Origin: Bifidobacterium psychraerophilum
Lineage (GTDB): Bacteria; Actinomycetota; Actinomycetes; Actinomycetales; Bifidobacteriaceae
DNA length: 64,000 bases
Assembly: GCF_000741705.1 (NCBI RefSeq)
Contig: NZ_JGZI01000008.1
Location: forward strand, 248,001-312,000
Reading direction: 5' to 3'
The translations under genes and the position numbers were made by a program. This document shows, one piece after another, positions 17,801 to 26,828 of the stretch (position 1 is the first letter of the stretch; each line of letters starts with the position of its first letter). Under the pieces are notes generated by a model, which made no database searches, was not told the DNA's origin, and saw only the letters and a program-made list of their open reading frames with translations.

Positions 17801-20800
17801 CACCGAGAATACAATTCTCAACGGTGGGAAAGGCGTGGTAGACAATACACTTCTCGTTGAGGGAACCGTCGCCGCCACCGGAGCGACAGTCAAGGATGGA
17901 TCAAACGACACCATCAATATAGTCAACCAGCTTCCTTCGGTCAGGGTCAGTAAAACCGCTGATCACAGCAACGTCGTCGTCCCGGTCACCTCATCGGTGG
18001 GTGCATCGGACTATCCGACGAATGCATACACCCTGACGGCATGGAACAGTTCGGTCTCACCTGCCTCCTACCTGAGGGTGACCGATCCCACGGTCTGTGA
18101 TGACACGCATCTCGGTGGTTGCGCGACGGAGAACACGGCCGCGGCCGCGGTGGCCAACCCCTTCGTGTCCAACGCCGATGTACAGAGCGGCCAGTTGGAC
18201 ACCGATCCGGGAACGCCCAATCCCTTCAACCGGCAGGACATCACGAATATCGCCATCAGCGCCCCTGCCTCGGACAATATCGATGCGACGGCATCCGTGG
18301 TCTGGTTGTTGAAGTATGCGGCAGGTAATGATGGAGTCGGTACGTATTCCTACGTGAAATCCAACATCACCGCAGTCAATGCGATGACGGCCGAGGATCT
18401 CAAGGATGTCGTCGGTGTCTCGGTGACCTTCCAGAGCACGAACCCCGGGACTGACGGCGGCACCATCCTGCAGGACAATCCCGCGCATGACAATGCGGTG
18501 AAGGTCAAGATCAGCACCATCGTGCGTACCACGCTGAGAACCACAGGCGCGGTATTCGATCCGAGCACGGCCACCACGCAAAGCTCCAAGAACCGTGTAT
18601 ACGCACAGTCCTACGATCCGGTTACCGCCACAGCCGACAGCAAGGCCGGTGATGTGGATTCCGCTTCGGTCAACTACGCCGAGGGCAGCCTTGATGTAGC
18701 CACCTCGAAGACGATCACACCTGGACTCATCACGAACGTCAACCCGAAGGCCGAGCAGACGGTCACGCTCGGTGCGAATTCGGGTGCGTCAACAGTGGCG
18801 CCGACCACGGTCACCTTGAGTGACGAAGCCGATGGGAATGAGGGGTCGGCGAATTTCTGGACCAGTTTCGATCTGACAGCCTTGAAGTCGATCACATTCC
18901 CGGCCGGAGCCGATAATGTTGTGATCTCCGCGTACGGGCCTTTCGGTAGCAGCGGGGCCTTGGCCTGGAAGGACGGATCGGCCCAGACGAAGCAATCGGA
19001 TGCATCGGCCTATGTGCTGCCGGTCGATTCCTCCCAGTATTCGGATATTCAAGGTCTGAAGTTCACCTTCACCAAGACGGACGGTACGCTGTTCTCGATC
19101 TCGTCACCTTCATGGAACGCCGGTGCCGTGTTCACCGCGGTGCTGAGAGACACCCTGCGCGGCGGCACCGATAAGGTGACCTTCCCGGGGAGCGCGACGA
19201 ATAAGGTCACGGCACAGAGCCACAGCGGTGCGGTGTCTTCGAAAGTCGCGACCACCACAGCCGATGCCACCTGGAACAGCGGTACGGCCGTCTTGGATAT
19301 CGACAAACTGGCGAATGACGGCGTCCGCTCCGCGAGCACAGGGAGCATGGTTCCCTGGGATATCACCATCAAGAATGCGGGAACGGGATATCTTGACCTG
19401 GTCGATGTGGTGGACACCTTGCCTGCCGCACTGGCGTACACAGGCCAGGGCAGTGCTGCCGACCCGGCCAAAGCGGTGCAGTTCACCGCAGGGACGATGT
19501 CTGATGGTTCGGCTGGTTTGCTGACCGCCGCGCCAACCGTCGATTCCAGTGCTGCGGGTAAGCTCACCTTCACCTGGCCTGAAGGGCAGGCGAGGATGAA
19601 ACCGGGGGAGACCGCGGTGATCCGGGTCTGGCTTGAATTGCAGCCTGGTCCGCAGGCAGGCGATAAGGTCACCAACACGGTGACTGTGCACACCAAGCAG
19701 ACTTTGGACGGTGTGGGTGACGCACGCGAAGGCAACGGAGCGGGTGCCATAAGTCGTGACGGTACCGATGGGGCGAAGACAAGCGATTACATCTCCCCGA
19801 CTTCAGGTGAGAACCTGGTGGTCAGCAAGGGTGTCATCGGTTCACTCCCCGGTGCGGTCAATACGACGGATCAGACACAGGCATGCGCCACAACGCTTAG
19901 CGGTGCCGATGGGAAGTCCTACTATCGCACGCCATGCGCGGCCAACAGCACGGTCAATGGCACCGATCAGTGGATTCTGCATCTGGTCAACGCCGGAACC
20001 ACAAACATCAAATCCGCGCAGTTCTTCGAGCAGCTCCCGGTGAACGGTGACCAGTATCTGGTGGCCGGCGATAGCAGAGGATCGGCCTATCATCCCCAGA
20101 TGCTTGATGACCTCAAAGTATGGGGAGCGCCTTCCGGCACGACCCAGAAGATCGAGGTCACCACGGATGCCAATGCCTGCGCCGGAACATGGTCCACGGT
20201 GGCGTCCGCGGGGACTGCATGCGGTGCCAACACCTGGACGGTGGCGAATGCGTCGACCGATTGGTCGAAGGTCACGGGATTGCGTGTGAGCCTCGATTTC
20301 ACCACATCCACAGTGGGATCGCTGACCCCTGGTACTGCAACCGATGTCACCTATTCCAGCAAGAACCAGGCCAAGAGTTCAAGCGACGCTTCCGGTGCCA
20401 GTGTGGATGCACCGGCCACCGACGAGTTCGCATGGAACCAGTTCGGTATGCTCTACACCGGCGCGAGCGGCAGCAAAACCATAGCGCCGAACAGGGTGGG
20501 CGTCCATCTGAGGACCGGCTCCCTGGAGGTGGTCAAGAAAGTCAGCGGCAAGGCTGCCGAGCAGTATGCCGCCGACAGCATCGATGCGACGGTCACCTGC
20601 ACGATTCCCTCGGGTGACGACTCCGATCCCACGGCGGTGACATTCAAGGGTGCCGATTCCCTGAAGATCACCCTGAAGAAGCAGGAGGACGGCTCGTATC
20701 AATCACAGCGGGTCTCCGGAATCCCCGTCGGCGCAACATGCAAGGTTGCGGAGGATGGCGAAACCGGAAGCTACGGTGAGACCACGCGTCTGAACTCCCC

Positions 20801-22115
20801 GACCACGGTGAGCATCGAGGCGGCTGATGACTACGCATTGACCACCAACACGATGAACACCAGTGTCCAGGAAAGCGGTGATGCGACGAATACGGTGTCG
20901 GAGGGTCAGGTCGCCACCATGACGAACGACTACCAGTATTCGGGTCTTTCGGTTACGAAGAAGATCGACTCGCTGGTCGACAAGGGCGAGTTGGGGCCTT
21001 TCGACTTCACGCTCACATGCAGGACCACAGGTGATAAGACGGTCAGTTTCGGTCAGGCGGATTCCGTCGCGTTCACACTGAAAGCTGGCGAGACATGGAG
21101 CGCTCCCGAGAACACGATTCCCGCCAACTCCATCTGTATGTTGGAGGAATCCGATCCGGCAGATGCCGAATCGACTGCATTCACAGGAGAGAACGTCCTG
21201 CAGACGGGAGATACGACAGCGCGGATCACCGTAGCTTCCGATCCTGCCACGGTCGTCTCAAGCGTGGTCACCAACCATTATGATGGTGGGACCTTGACCG
21301 TCACCAAGAAGGTCGATGGAGCCGGCGCAGCCAAGTACGGCACCGGTGAATTCACCTTCCACGCCTCCTGCACCTATGCCGGGAAAACAGGCGACCAACA
21401 GCTGCTGGATGAAAGTTTCACCCTCGCGGCGGGTGGGAGCAAGGTCTTCGGCGTGTACCCCAGCGGAACGCAGTGCACCGTGAAGGAGACGAAGTCGGCG
21501 GGCGCGAGCACCTCGGCTTTGGACCCGGAGGGTGGAGTGGTGACCATCGCCAAGCAGGAGACGCAGGGTGTGCCCTCCAACGTGACGGTGACAGCCACCA
21601 ACACCTACGACGTCGGCAGCATCACCATCGTCAAGAAGCGCACCGGCGCCGGGGCTGAGACCCGGGGCAAAGGACCCTTCGAAGCCCAGGTGATCTGCAC
21701 CTACCTCAGTGACGGCGAGCAGGCGAAGATCACATTGCCCAACGGTGGCAAGGTGACTCTTTCGCAGGCGAACGGATACCGTGCGACCGTCGATGATCTC
21801 CTTCTGGGGGCGCAGTGCAAGATTGCCGAAACCAAGGATGGCGGTGCCGACTCCACCAGCATGGATCCGGCTGACGGCACCCTTGTGGTGAGCGACCAGA
21901 CATCGAAGAACGTGGTGACCATCACCAACGTCTTCAATGCGAAGCCCACACAGGCGGGCGGTGACGACGGCAATATTCTCTCCAAGACCGGGGCGGCTGT
22001 GACATGGCTGGTGGTCGCGGCTGCATTCTGCCTGGCGGTCGGTGCGGGAATCATGATAACCCTCAAGATGCGCAGGGGTCATGACGATGAGGACGGAGCC
22101 GCACACCAGGCATAA
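14895..22115 (+). CDS. Giant modular cell-wall-anchored surface protein with DUF5979 repeats and LSKTG sorting signal
   Basis: The protein is 2406 aa from ATG 14895 (GGGGGAAA upstream; ATG 14850 is possible). A signal peptide with a hydrophobic core near residues 28-55 ends at ATAADA. About nine large beta-rich modules of 150-250 residues follow, each opening with a phrase like SKxxTP or DKTVKP and including DUF11-like adhesin segments (EPGQSFTYQL, TVTDALPAAL). Four DUF5979-type modules make up the last 550 residues (EVVKKVSG, SVTKKIDS, TVTKKVDG, TIVKKRTG), each ending in Cys-containing GxxCxxxE. The C-terminus has LSKTG (2362-2366), a membrane span and an MRRG tail, a sortase signal with Ser replacing the usual Pro/Ala. 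It is probably an adhesin or stalk; the ligand is unknown. No sortase gene is adjacent. Confidence 0.9.
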   Translation: MGKLYSHAGKHDNEKLSAQRLGTRTISHLFFAVIGVVAMMIGGFVPAGVATAADASQDFLTVSKTVDGAKEKDLEPGQSFTYQLQLNCSEQNCVNATVTDALPAALQGFTITGVEMTPQSIGGVASWTEGGSSVSQPKTVGADTSVTVAMNQAFSGGKGLAVGTTFHVNITLQVPNDFSPDNANNGKTISNTATSKADNSSQASDSADIKVTATQNLAASISKAWTPATNTFEEGAASAITLKSTNTSNATVDTLTVQEPQTAADNAAQLDANNPFRIVDFTDFGTATMPAGATGVKVDAYVLKEGVWQWVSGATGTSYALPDGVAASAVGGLRFTYTGAMAPGAADAVTLNVAQRGNDRNTGSDLSSASQTIKNVAQAQTAKADDKSPVATANANYTVNPANISTSATKSITPNRVSAGETSTSTIKAANTGSAVKTMTVSDTSGFFDANTTFTTFTAGIAYPSGATSGVVVYHLLAGGTQTVPFNDGDTPAAPSAAISGFDITFSAPGNTIAPNANTSISFGVQTSEAVIADGSTQATLKNTATSKVTAANGVSATKESDANLAVVKPGITVTVDKTVKPADNVQPGQSAVAAFKTQSTATSDYVKTKQIVVEDSWGSAKSATGFWNAFNLSTIQPTQVPANASLTVMVQKSDGSWITLDTAAAKSTSFVYQLNAADLADKLPDGVTVDSLTGIRFTFDAVNGSNFPTATAVMPYVGFVARSQLRDGSGVTDPTDGDTASSPQSSTKYTNNVDVDANDGGKLSATDTDSAQTGVISYPGGTGTGPATKASKAWDRDSVSAQTEDTATSHLGWRVNEGLSQVQLSDPQSGADTPESTVFNAFNLKSISPVSVSAETYSNGWYLKYDTVQSVELYVNGAWQTVSAPDGAWQDNGGSFKGHTLTAAEQANATGVRITVVPNDAARTAALNSAADPYAPAPGSGVAESSGNRNFDLVWQLRDKTRSTGAFITENTILNGGKGVVDNTLLVEGTVAATGATVKDGSNDTINIVNQLPSVRVSKTADHSNVVVPVTSSVGASDYPTNAYTLTAWNSSVSPASYLRVTDPTVCDDTHLGGCATENTAAAAVANPFVSNADVQSGQLDTDPGTPNPFNRQDITNIAISAPASDNIDATASVVWLLKYAAGNDGVGTYSYVKSNITAVNAMTAEDLKDVVGVSVTFQSTNPGTDGGTILQDNPAHDNAVKVKISTIVRTTLRTTGAVFDPSTATTQSSKNRVYAQSYDPVTATADSKAGDVDSASVNYAEGSLDVATSKTITPGLITNVNPKAEQTVTLGANSGASTVAPTTVTLSDEADGNEGSANFWTSFDLTALKSITFPAGADNVVISAYGPFGSSGALAWKDGSAQTKQSDASAYVLPVDSSQYSDIQGLKFTFTKTDGTLFSISSPSWNAGAVFTAVLRDTLRGGTDKVTFPGSATNKVTAQSHSGAVSSKVATTTADATWNSGTAVLDIDKLANDGVRSASTGSMVPWDITIKNAGTGYLDLVDVVDTLPAALAYTGQGSAADPAKAVQFTAGTMSDGSAGLLTAAPTVDSSAAGKLTFTWPEGQARMKPGETAVIRVWLELQPGPQAGDKVTNTVTVHTKQTLDGVGDAREGNGAGAISRDGTDGAKTSDYISPTSGENLVVSKGVIGSLPGAVNTTDQTQACATTLSGADGKSYYRTPCAANSTVNGTDQWILHLVNAGTTNIKSAQFFEQLPVNGDQYLVAGDSRGSAYHPQMLDDLKVWGAPSGTTQKIEVTTDANACAGTWSTVASAGTACGANTWTVANASTDWSKVTGLRVSLDFTTSTVGSLTPGTATDVTYSSKNQAKSSSDASGASVDAPATDEFAWNQFGMLYTGASGSKTIAPNRVGVHLRTGSLEVVKKVSGKAAEQYAADSIDATVTCTIPSGDDSDPTAVTFKGADSLKITLKKQEDGSYQSQRVSGIPVGATCKVAEDGETGSYGETTRLNSPTTVSIEAADDYALTTNTMNTSVQESGDATNTVSEGQVATMTNDYQYSGLSVTKKIDSLVDKGELGPFDFTLTCRTTGDKTVSFGQADSVAFTLKAGETWSAPENTIPANSICMLEESDPADAESTAFTGENVLQTGDTTARITVASDPATVVSSVVTNHYDGGTLTVTKKVDGAGAAKYGTGEFTFHASCTYAGKTGDQQLLDESFTLAAGGSKVFGVYPSGTQCTVKETKSAGASTSALDPEGGVVTIAKQETQGVPSNVTVTATNTYDVGSITIVKKRTGAGAETRGKGPFEAQVICTYLSDGEQAKITLPNGGKVTLSQANGYRATVDDLLLGAQCKIAETKDGGADSTSMDPADGTLVVSDQTSKNVVTITNVFNAKPTQAGGDDGNILSKTGAAVTWLVVAAAFCLAVGAGIMITLKMRRGHDDEDGAAHQA

Positions 22116-22129
22116 TCCCCGACTCAAGG

Positions 22130-22167
22130 GGTGTGCTGCGGACAGGAACTCCCGTCCGCAGCACACC
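22130..22167. terminator. 14-bp hairpin terminator after the giant surface protein
   Basis: GGTGTGCTGCGGAC (22130-22143) pairs perfectly with GTCCGCAGCACACC (22154-22167) around a 10-nt loop, 15 bp after the stop codon. Confidence 0.85.
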
Positions 22168-22204
22168 TGGGTCTGGCGGGGCCGAAGCCTCGGGGCATGA
22201 CCGG

Positions 22205-22245
22205 ATGGCCGAATCGATGGGGTGCGTTCCCCTTGATTCGGCCAT
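22205..22245. other. Second, nested stem-loop upstream of scrR
   Basis: ATGGCCGAATC (22205-22215) pairs with GATTCGGCCAT (22235-22245), and an inner GGGG/CCCC stem fills the loop. It stands 40 bp after a complete terminator, so it is either a second terminator or a structure facing the scrR promoter. TTGACG at 22365-22370 is a candidate -35 for scrR. Confidence 0.6.
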
Positions 22246-22428
22246 CACTTATATGTGGGCGTATGGCCGAGGGGCCGGCAGCCCTTCCGGTGAGCCTTGC
22301 CTTCGGCGGTGGCATTGCCCGGCCTTGTGGCGCTGGATTAGACTTTGTTGTGGATGGATGACGGTTGACGGGTCAAGGCGTGGCGGCTCAATACAGGCCA
22401 AGGCGATAATTACCAGGGAGATGTGTGC

Positions 22429-23622
22429 ATGGTTGGAATGCGTGATGTGGCCAAAAAGGCGGGTGTCGCGCTCAGCACGGTGTCCCTGGTCGTCAACCAG
22501 AGCGGGTATGTGTCCGAACAGATGAGACGGCGCGTCGAAAGCGCCATGCGGGAGCTGGACTATATCCCCAATGAGCTGGCACGCAACCTGTACCACGGCC
22601 GTTCCCATATCATCGGTGTGATCGTTCCAACCATCGAGCATCCCTTCTTCTCCACCCTGACCGCGCACCTGCAACAGGTGTTCGCCAAGCGTGGTCTGTA
22701 TACGATGCTGTGCTCCACATTCGATGTCGGTGAGGGGGAGGCCACATACGTCGATATGCTTCGACGGCGAATGATGGACGGCATCATCATGGGAGCGCAC
22801 ACCGATTACCCCGCTCATTTCTGGACCTCCATCGAGCGTCCCGTCGTGGCCTTCGACCGCTTCATCGGGCCCGAGATCAAATCGGTGGGGTCGGATCACG
22901 AGCAGGGAGGAGAGCTCGCGGCCACGATCTTCGCATTGACGGGTGTGCGCCATGTGGTGGAGATCGGCGGCGCACGCTCACGCTTCCATGACGTCGCGGA
23001 TGGCGGCGCTGCCGGGGTGGCAGCCGAAGCCGACAAAGCCGAGGTGCTTGGAAGCCATACCACCTTTCCGCCTGTCAGGTACCAGCTTTCCTTCGAATCC
23101 GTTCTCAGCGCCGCGGGCATACGGTACGACTACATGGAGATCCCCTCTGTGGCCGATCTCTCGGAATTCGAGAGGGTGGCGCGGAGGGCCTTCGAGCGCT
23201 TCCCGGATGCGGACGCCATCATGGCCCCGGACCTTGCGGCGTCGTTCTGCGTGCAGGAGGCTTTGCGCAGGGGGATCAGGATTCCTGATTCGCTGCAGAT
23301 CCTCGCCTATGACGGAACATACGTCACCGATGCCGCCGGGATGAAGATCACCAGCATCCTTCAGGACTTCCCAAGCATCGCCCGCAGTCTGTCGGACTGC
23401 ATGCTCGAAACGATCAGCAAGGATGCCGGCGTCGAGGTGGACGGGGACGCGTCTGATACGAATCCGGAGGTCCTCCGCGAAGGGCATGTGACGGATGAGG
23501 AGGCCAGCATGGTGGGAAACCTCAGCCACACGATTCCCATGAAGGTCAAGATCGGGCAGACCACGCGCTGGAACGAGGCCATCCGCGAGCTGCTGCTCGG
23601 TTCTCATCCTCAGACCGACTGA
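22429..23622 (+). CDS. scrR: LacI-family transcriptional regulator of the sucrose operon
   Basis: The 397-aa protein has an N-terminal LacI helix-turn-helix (MRDVAKKAGVALSTVSLVVN) and hinge helix (residues 45-58, ELARNLYHGRSH), followed by a periplasmic-binding-like effector domain beginning IIGVIVPTIEHPFFS. It is longer than usual (about 340 aa) owing to an acidic stretch near residues 335-350 and a C-terminal extension. AGGGAG lies 8 bases before ATG 22429; a GTG at 22423 is the alternative. It sits immediately upstream of scrP and scrT, in the arrangement known for sucrose utilisation in bifidobacteria, and the palindrome at 23674 is its likely operator. Confidence 0.88.
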   Translation: MVGMRDVAKKAGVALSTVSLVVNQSGYVSEQMRRRVESAMRELDYIPNELARNLYHGRSHIIGVIVPTIEHPFFSTLTAHLQQVFAKRGLYTMLCSTFDVGEGEATYVDMLRRRMMDGIIMGAHTDYPAHFWTSIERPVVAFDRFIGPEIKSVGSDHEQGGELAATIFALTGVRHVVEIGGARSRFHDVADGGAAGVAAEADKAEVLGSHTTFPPVRYQLSFESVLSAAGIRYDYMEIPSVADLSEFERVARRAFERFPDADAIMAPDLAASFCVQEALRRGIRIPDSLQILAYDGTYVTDAAGMKITSILQDFPSIARSLSDCMLETISKDAGVEVDGDASDTNPEVLREGHVTDEEASMVGNLSHTIPMKVKIGQTTRWNEAIRELLLGSHPQTD

Positions 23623-23673
23623 ACCCCGCTATGCTGAATGGCTCATAGCGGGCTGGGCTTTTCATCTCTGCTG

Positions 23674-23687
23674 TCGAACCGGTTCGA
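23674..23687. promoter_or_regulatory. LacI-type operator in front of scrP
   Basis: TCGAACCGGTTCGA is a perfect 14-bp palindrome with the central CpG typical of LacI-family sites. A second short palindrome, TTCGCGAA (23730-23737), lies closer to the start codon. Sucrose- or fructose-dependent relief of ScrR repression is the expected behaviour (inference). Confidence 0.75.
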
Positions 23688-23753
23688 TACACTTTTCCGC
23701 ATAGAAGTCATACACGAAGATGTGACCGTTTCGCGAACGAACAAGGAGGTCCG

Positions 23754-25247
23754 ATGCTGAACAAAGTACAGCTCATCACCTATGCCAATCGATTGGGCGA
23801 AGGAACGATCGAGTCGATGACGAAGGAATTGCGCGGCAAATTCGCAGGAGCATACGAGGGTGTGCACATCCTTCCCTTCTTCACCCCGTTCGACGGTGCG
23901 GACGCCGGTTTCGACCCGATGGATCACACCGCGGTGGATCCGCGCCTGGGCTCCTGGGACGACGTAGCGGAACTTTCGCAGTCACACAGCATCATGGTCG
24001 ATGCCATCGTGAACCACGTGAGTTGGAAGTCTGCCCAATTCCAGGATGTACTCGCCAAGGGCGAGGATTCGCCGTACTACCCGATGTTCCTCACGATGAG
24101 CTCCATCTTCCCGGATGGCGCGAGCGAAGAGGAGCTGACGAGCATATACCGCCCCCGCCCGGGTCTGCCCTTCACCCACTACGATTTCAATGGCACGACC
24201 AGACTGGTGTGGACGACCTTCACCCCGCAGCAGGTGGATGTCGATACGGATTCCGACGCAGGTTGGTCATATCTGATGTCGATCCTCGATAAGATGGCTC
24301 AATCCCATGTCTCCTCCCTTCGCCTCGATGCGGTTGGGTACGGTGCCAAGGAGGCGGGTACAAGCTGCTTCATGACTCCGAAGACCTTTGCGCTGATCGG
24401 GCGTCTTCGTGAGGAGGCGGCCAAACGAGGGCTCGAAATACTCATCGAAGTTCATTCCTATTACAAAAAGCAGGTTGAGATAGCCAGCAAGGTCGATTGG
24501 GTGTATGACTTCGCACTGCCGCCCCTGCTCCTGCATTCGCTCTTCACGGGAACGGTCAAGCCCCTGGCCGAGTGGGTGCGTATCCGTCCCACCAATGCCG
24601 TCACCGTGCTTGACACCCATGATGGCATCGGTGTGATTGATATCGGCCCTGACCAGATGGACCGTTCCAAGCAGGGTCTCATCAGCAACGAAGCCGTCGA
24701 CCAACTCGTCGAAACGATTCATGAGCGGACGCATGGGCAAAGTGCCGAGGCCACCGGTGCGGCGGCATCGAATCTCGATCTGTACCAGGTCAACTCAACC
24801 TTCTACTCCGCCTTGGGAGCGAATGATCAGGAATACCTGGCCGCCCGGGCCGTGCAGTTCTTCCTTCCGGGAGTTCCGCAGGTCTACTATGTCGGTGCGC
24901 TTGCGGGCGAGAATGATATGGATCTGTTGAAGAAGACGAATAACGGTCGTGATATCAACCGTCATTATTACACCTCGGCCGAAATCGACGAGAATCTTCA
25001 GCGGCCGGTCGTGCAGGCCCTCAACGCCCTGTGCCGATTGCGCAACACGCTGGATGCCTTCGACGGAAGCTTCTCATATGAGGTGAAGGGCGAATCCATC
25101 GAACTCGCGTGGTCGGGTGCACACACCTCGGCGAAGCTGGTTTTTGCTCCTGGCAACGCGGACGCGATGTCCAGACTCGAATGGAACGACGGTTCCGCGG
25201 ACCACAGCAGCAGTGATCTCTTGGCGGATCCACCACAGATAGATTGA
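23754..25247 (+). CDS. scrP: Sucrose phosphorylase (GH13_18)
   Basis: The 497-aa cytoplasmic enzyme converts sucrose and phosphate to glucose-1-phosphate and fructose, saving one ATP. The catalytic nucleophile D192 (RLDAVGYG), acid/base E232 (EVHSYY) and D290 (DTHDG) sit at the same positions as in the well-studied bifidobacterial enzyme. LITYANRLG, HILPFFTPFDGADAGFDP and PFTHYDF are family signatures. AAGGAGGT precedes the ATG. Products feed the phosphoketolase shunt. It forms an operon-like unit with the downstream sucrose permease, separated by an attenuating hairpin. Confidence 0.97.
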   Translation: MLNKVQLITYANRLGEGTIESMTKELRGKFAGAYEGVHILPFFTPFDGADAGFDPMDHTAVDPRLGSWDDVAELSQSHSIMVDAIVNHVSWKSAQFQDVLAKGEDSPYYPMFLTMSSIFPDGASEEELTSIYRPRPGLPFTHYDFNGTTRLVWTTFTPQQVDVDTDSDAGWSYLMSILDKMAQSHVSSLRLDAVGYGAKEAGTSCFMTPKTFALIGRLREEAAKRGLEILIEVHSYYKKQVEIASKVDWVYDFALPPLLLHSLFTGTVKPLAEWVRIRPTNAVTVLDTHDGIGVIDIGPDQMDRSKQGLISNEAVDQLVETIHERTHGQSAEATGAAASNLDLYQVNSTFYSALGANDQEYLAARAVQFFLPGVPQVYYVGALAGENDMDLLKKTNNGRDINRHYYTSAEIDENLQRPVVQALNALCRLRNTLDAFDGSFSYEVKGESIELAWSGAHTSAKLVFAPGNADAMSRLEWNDGSADHSSSDLLADPPQID

Positions 25248-25253
25248 TGTCAA

Positions 25254-25288
25254 GGCGTCACCGTGAAGACGGTGGCGCCATTGTTTTG
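25254..25288 (+). terminator. Terminator/attenuator between scrP and scrT
   Basis: GGCGTCACCGT (25254-25264) pairs with ACGGTGGCGCC (25269-25279) around a GAAG loop with one G-U pair, followed by ATTGTTTTG. It is a good intrinsic terminator lying 17 bp before scrT, so read-through is needed for permease expression unless scrT has its own promoter. Confidence 0.75.
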
Positions 25289-25305
25289 CAAGTGTAGGGG
25301 GTATC

Positions 25306-26793
25306 GTGTCACGCGGAACATGGAACAATAACGACAAGGAGGGCGACGCATCGCACAGGCGTGGCCCTGCGGACAAGGCCTCGGCCCAAGCCGAGACCCA
25401 AGGGATACGGATGTTTGCCGAGACGGCCCCGGTCGTGGCGGCCGCAGGAGCCGTATCCCCATCGCACTCGGTGGATTCCGCCATTCCCGATGCAAACTCG
25501 GCCTTCGTGGATATGCGCGATCCCATGGTGAGCGCGGATGGGCATCGTCCCAACAGTCGTGAGATCATCCGGCTGACCATCGGATTCACCTTGAGCGCCA
25601 TAGCATGCGCGATTCCGTGGGTGGCCCTGAGTTCGCTGATCCTGCCGCAGCTCCTCGATCAGATCGATCCCAGCACCCGTGAGGCGATGATCGGCACGAT
25701 CAATGCGGTCGGTTCCGTCGTCGCGCTGCTCTCCAATGTGGTGTTCGGCACCCTTTCGGATCTGACGCGTTCGCGCTTCGGCAGACGTTCGCCGTGGATC
25801 ATCGGCGGTGGCCTGCTCACGGGTCTATGCATTTTCGGCATCGGATTCACCGATTCCCAGACCATGATCCTGGTGCTCTGGTGCACCGCGCAAATCGGAT
25901 ACAACATGATGCTGGCGCCTTTTGTGGCCACGATGTCCGATCGCGTGCCGGATAAGGTTCGCGGGACGGTTTCGGGATTCTATGGTGCGGGCATCGCGAT
26001 CGGACAGACCTTGGGCTCGCTGATCGGTTCACAGCTCATCGGGCATATCCAGGGTGGCTTCTTCATGGGTGCAGCGGTTTTCGCCGTTATCGGCATAGTC
26101 ACCGTACTGGTGTGGCCCCGTGAACGTTCAAGCGTGGATGTGGCCCGCGAGCCTTTCAGTTGGCGGATGCTGATGAACAGCTTCCGCCCCCCGCGCCATG
26201 CCCCCGACTTCTACTACGCCTTGTTCGGGCGGACGTTGATGATGGCCGGATACAACATGGTCACCATGTACCAGCTCTATATCGTCAAATACTATGTGCT
26301 GAAGGATTCGGGATTCGACGAATCCGATCTCGCAGGCCATGCGGCCTCGATCATCGCGACGATGTCGATCATCACCCTGGTCGTGTCTCTGGTGGCGGCA
26401 ATGGTGGCGGGCCCCATCTCCGACAGGATGGGAATGCGCAAGGTGCCGATTTCCTTGGCAAGCTGTCTCTTCGCGGTCGGCGTGGCGATGCCCTGGGTCA
26501 TGCCCAATCAGTTCGGGATGTATCTTTTCGCAGGAATCGCAGGCTTCGGCTACGGGGTCTATAACGCCATAGACCAGGCGCTGAATGTCGCGGTGCTGCC
26601 GAATCCGGAGGAGGCAGGCAAGGACCTGGGTATCCTCAATCTGGCGAACACCCTGTGCACGGTGCTCGGTTCGCTGCTGGCTTCGGGCGTGGTCCTGCTT
26701 TCCGGGCGCAACTACATGTGGATCTTCCCGACCGCGATCATCGTGGTGCTTCTTGCCGCATTGCTGATCATGCGCATCAGAAATGTGAAGTAG
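25306..26793 (+). CDS. scrT: MFS sucrose permease
   Basis: The 495-aa protein has 12 hydrophobic segments after a long polar N-terminus of about 85 residues. The MFS loop 2-3 motif appears as GTLSDLTRSRFGRRSPWI, and a second copy as GPISDRMGMRKVP. Position directly after sucrose phosphorylase and the LacI regulator matches bifidobacterial scrT, which imports sucrose. The GTG start at 25306 has AGGGGG five bases upstream; ATG 25411 (MFAETAP) with AAGGGA is an alternative that would remove 35 residues. A TTCG-capped GC hairpin just after the stop (26793-26812) may end transcription. Confidence 0.9.
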   Translation: MSRGTWNNNDKEGDASHRRGPADKASAQAETQGIRMFAETAPVVAAAGAVSPSHSVDSAIPDANSAFVDMRDPMVSADGHRPNSREIIRLTIGFTLSAIACAIPWVALSSLILPQLLDQIDPSTREAMIGTINAVGSVVALLSNVVFGTLSDLTRSRFGRRSPWIIGGGLLTGLCIFGIGFTDSQTMILVLWCTAQIGYNMMLAPFVATMSDRVPDKVRGTVSGFYGAGIAIGQTLGSLIGSQLIGHIQGGFFMGAAVFAVIGIVTVLVWPRERSSVDVAREPFSWRMLMNSFRPPRHAPDFYYALFGRTLMMAGYNMVTMYQLYIVKYYVLKDSGFDESDLAGHAASIIATMSIITLVVSLVAAMVAGPISDRMGMRKVPISLASCLFAVGVAMPWVMPNQFGMYLFAGIAGFGYGVYNAIDQALNVAVLPNPEEAGKDLGILNLANTLCTVLGSLLASGVVLLSGRNYMWIFPTAIIVVLLAALLIMRIRNVK

Positions 26794-26828
26794 GGGGCTT
26801 CGGCCTCCCCGCCTCGACTGACGGCTAT

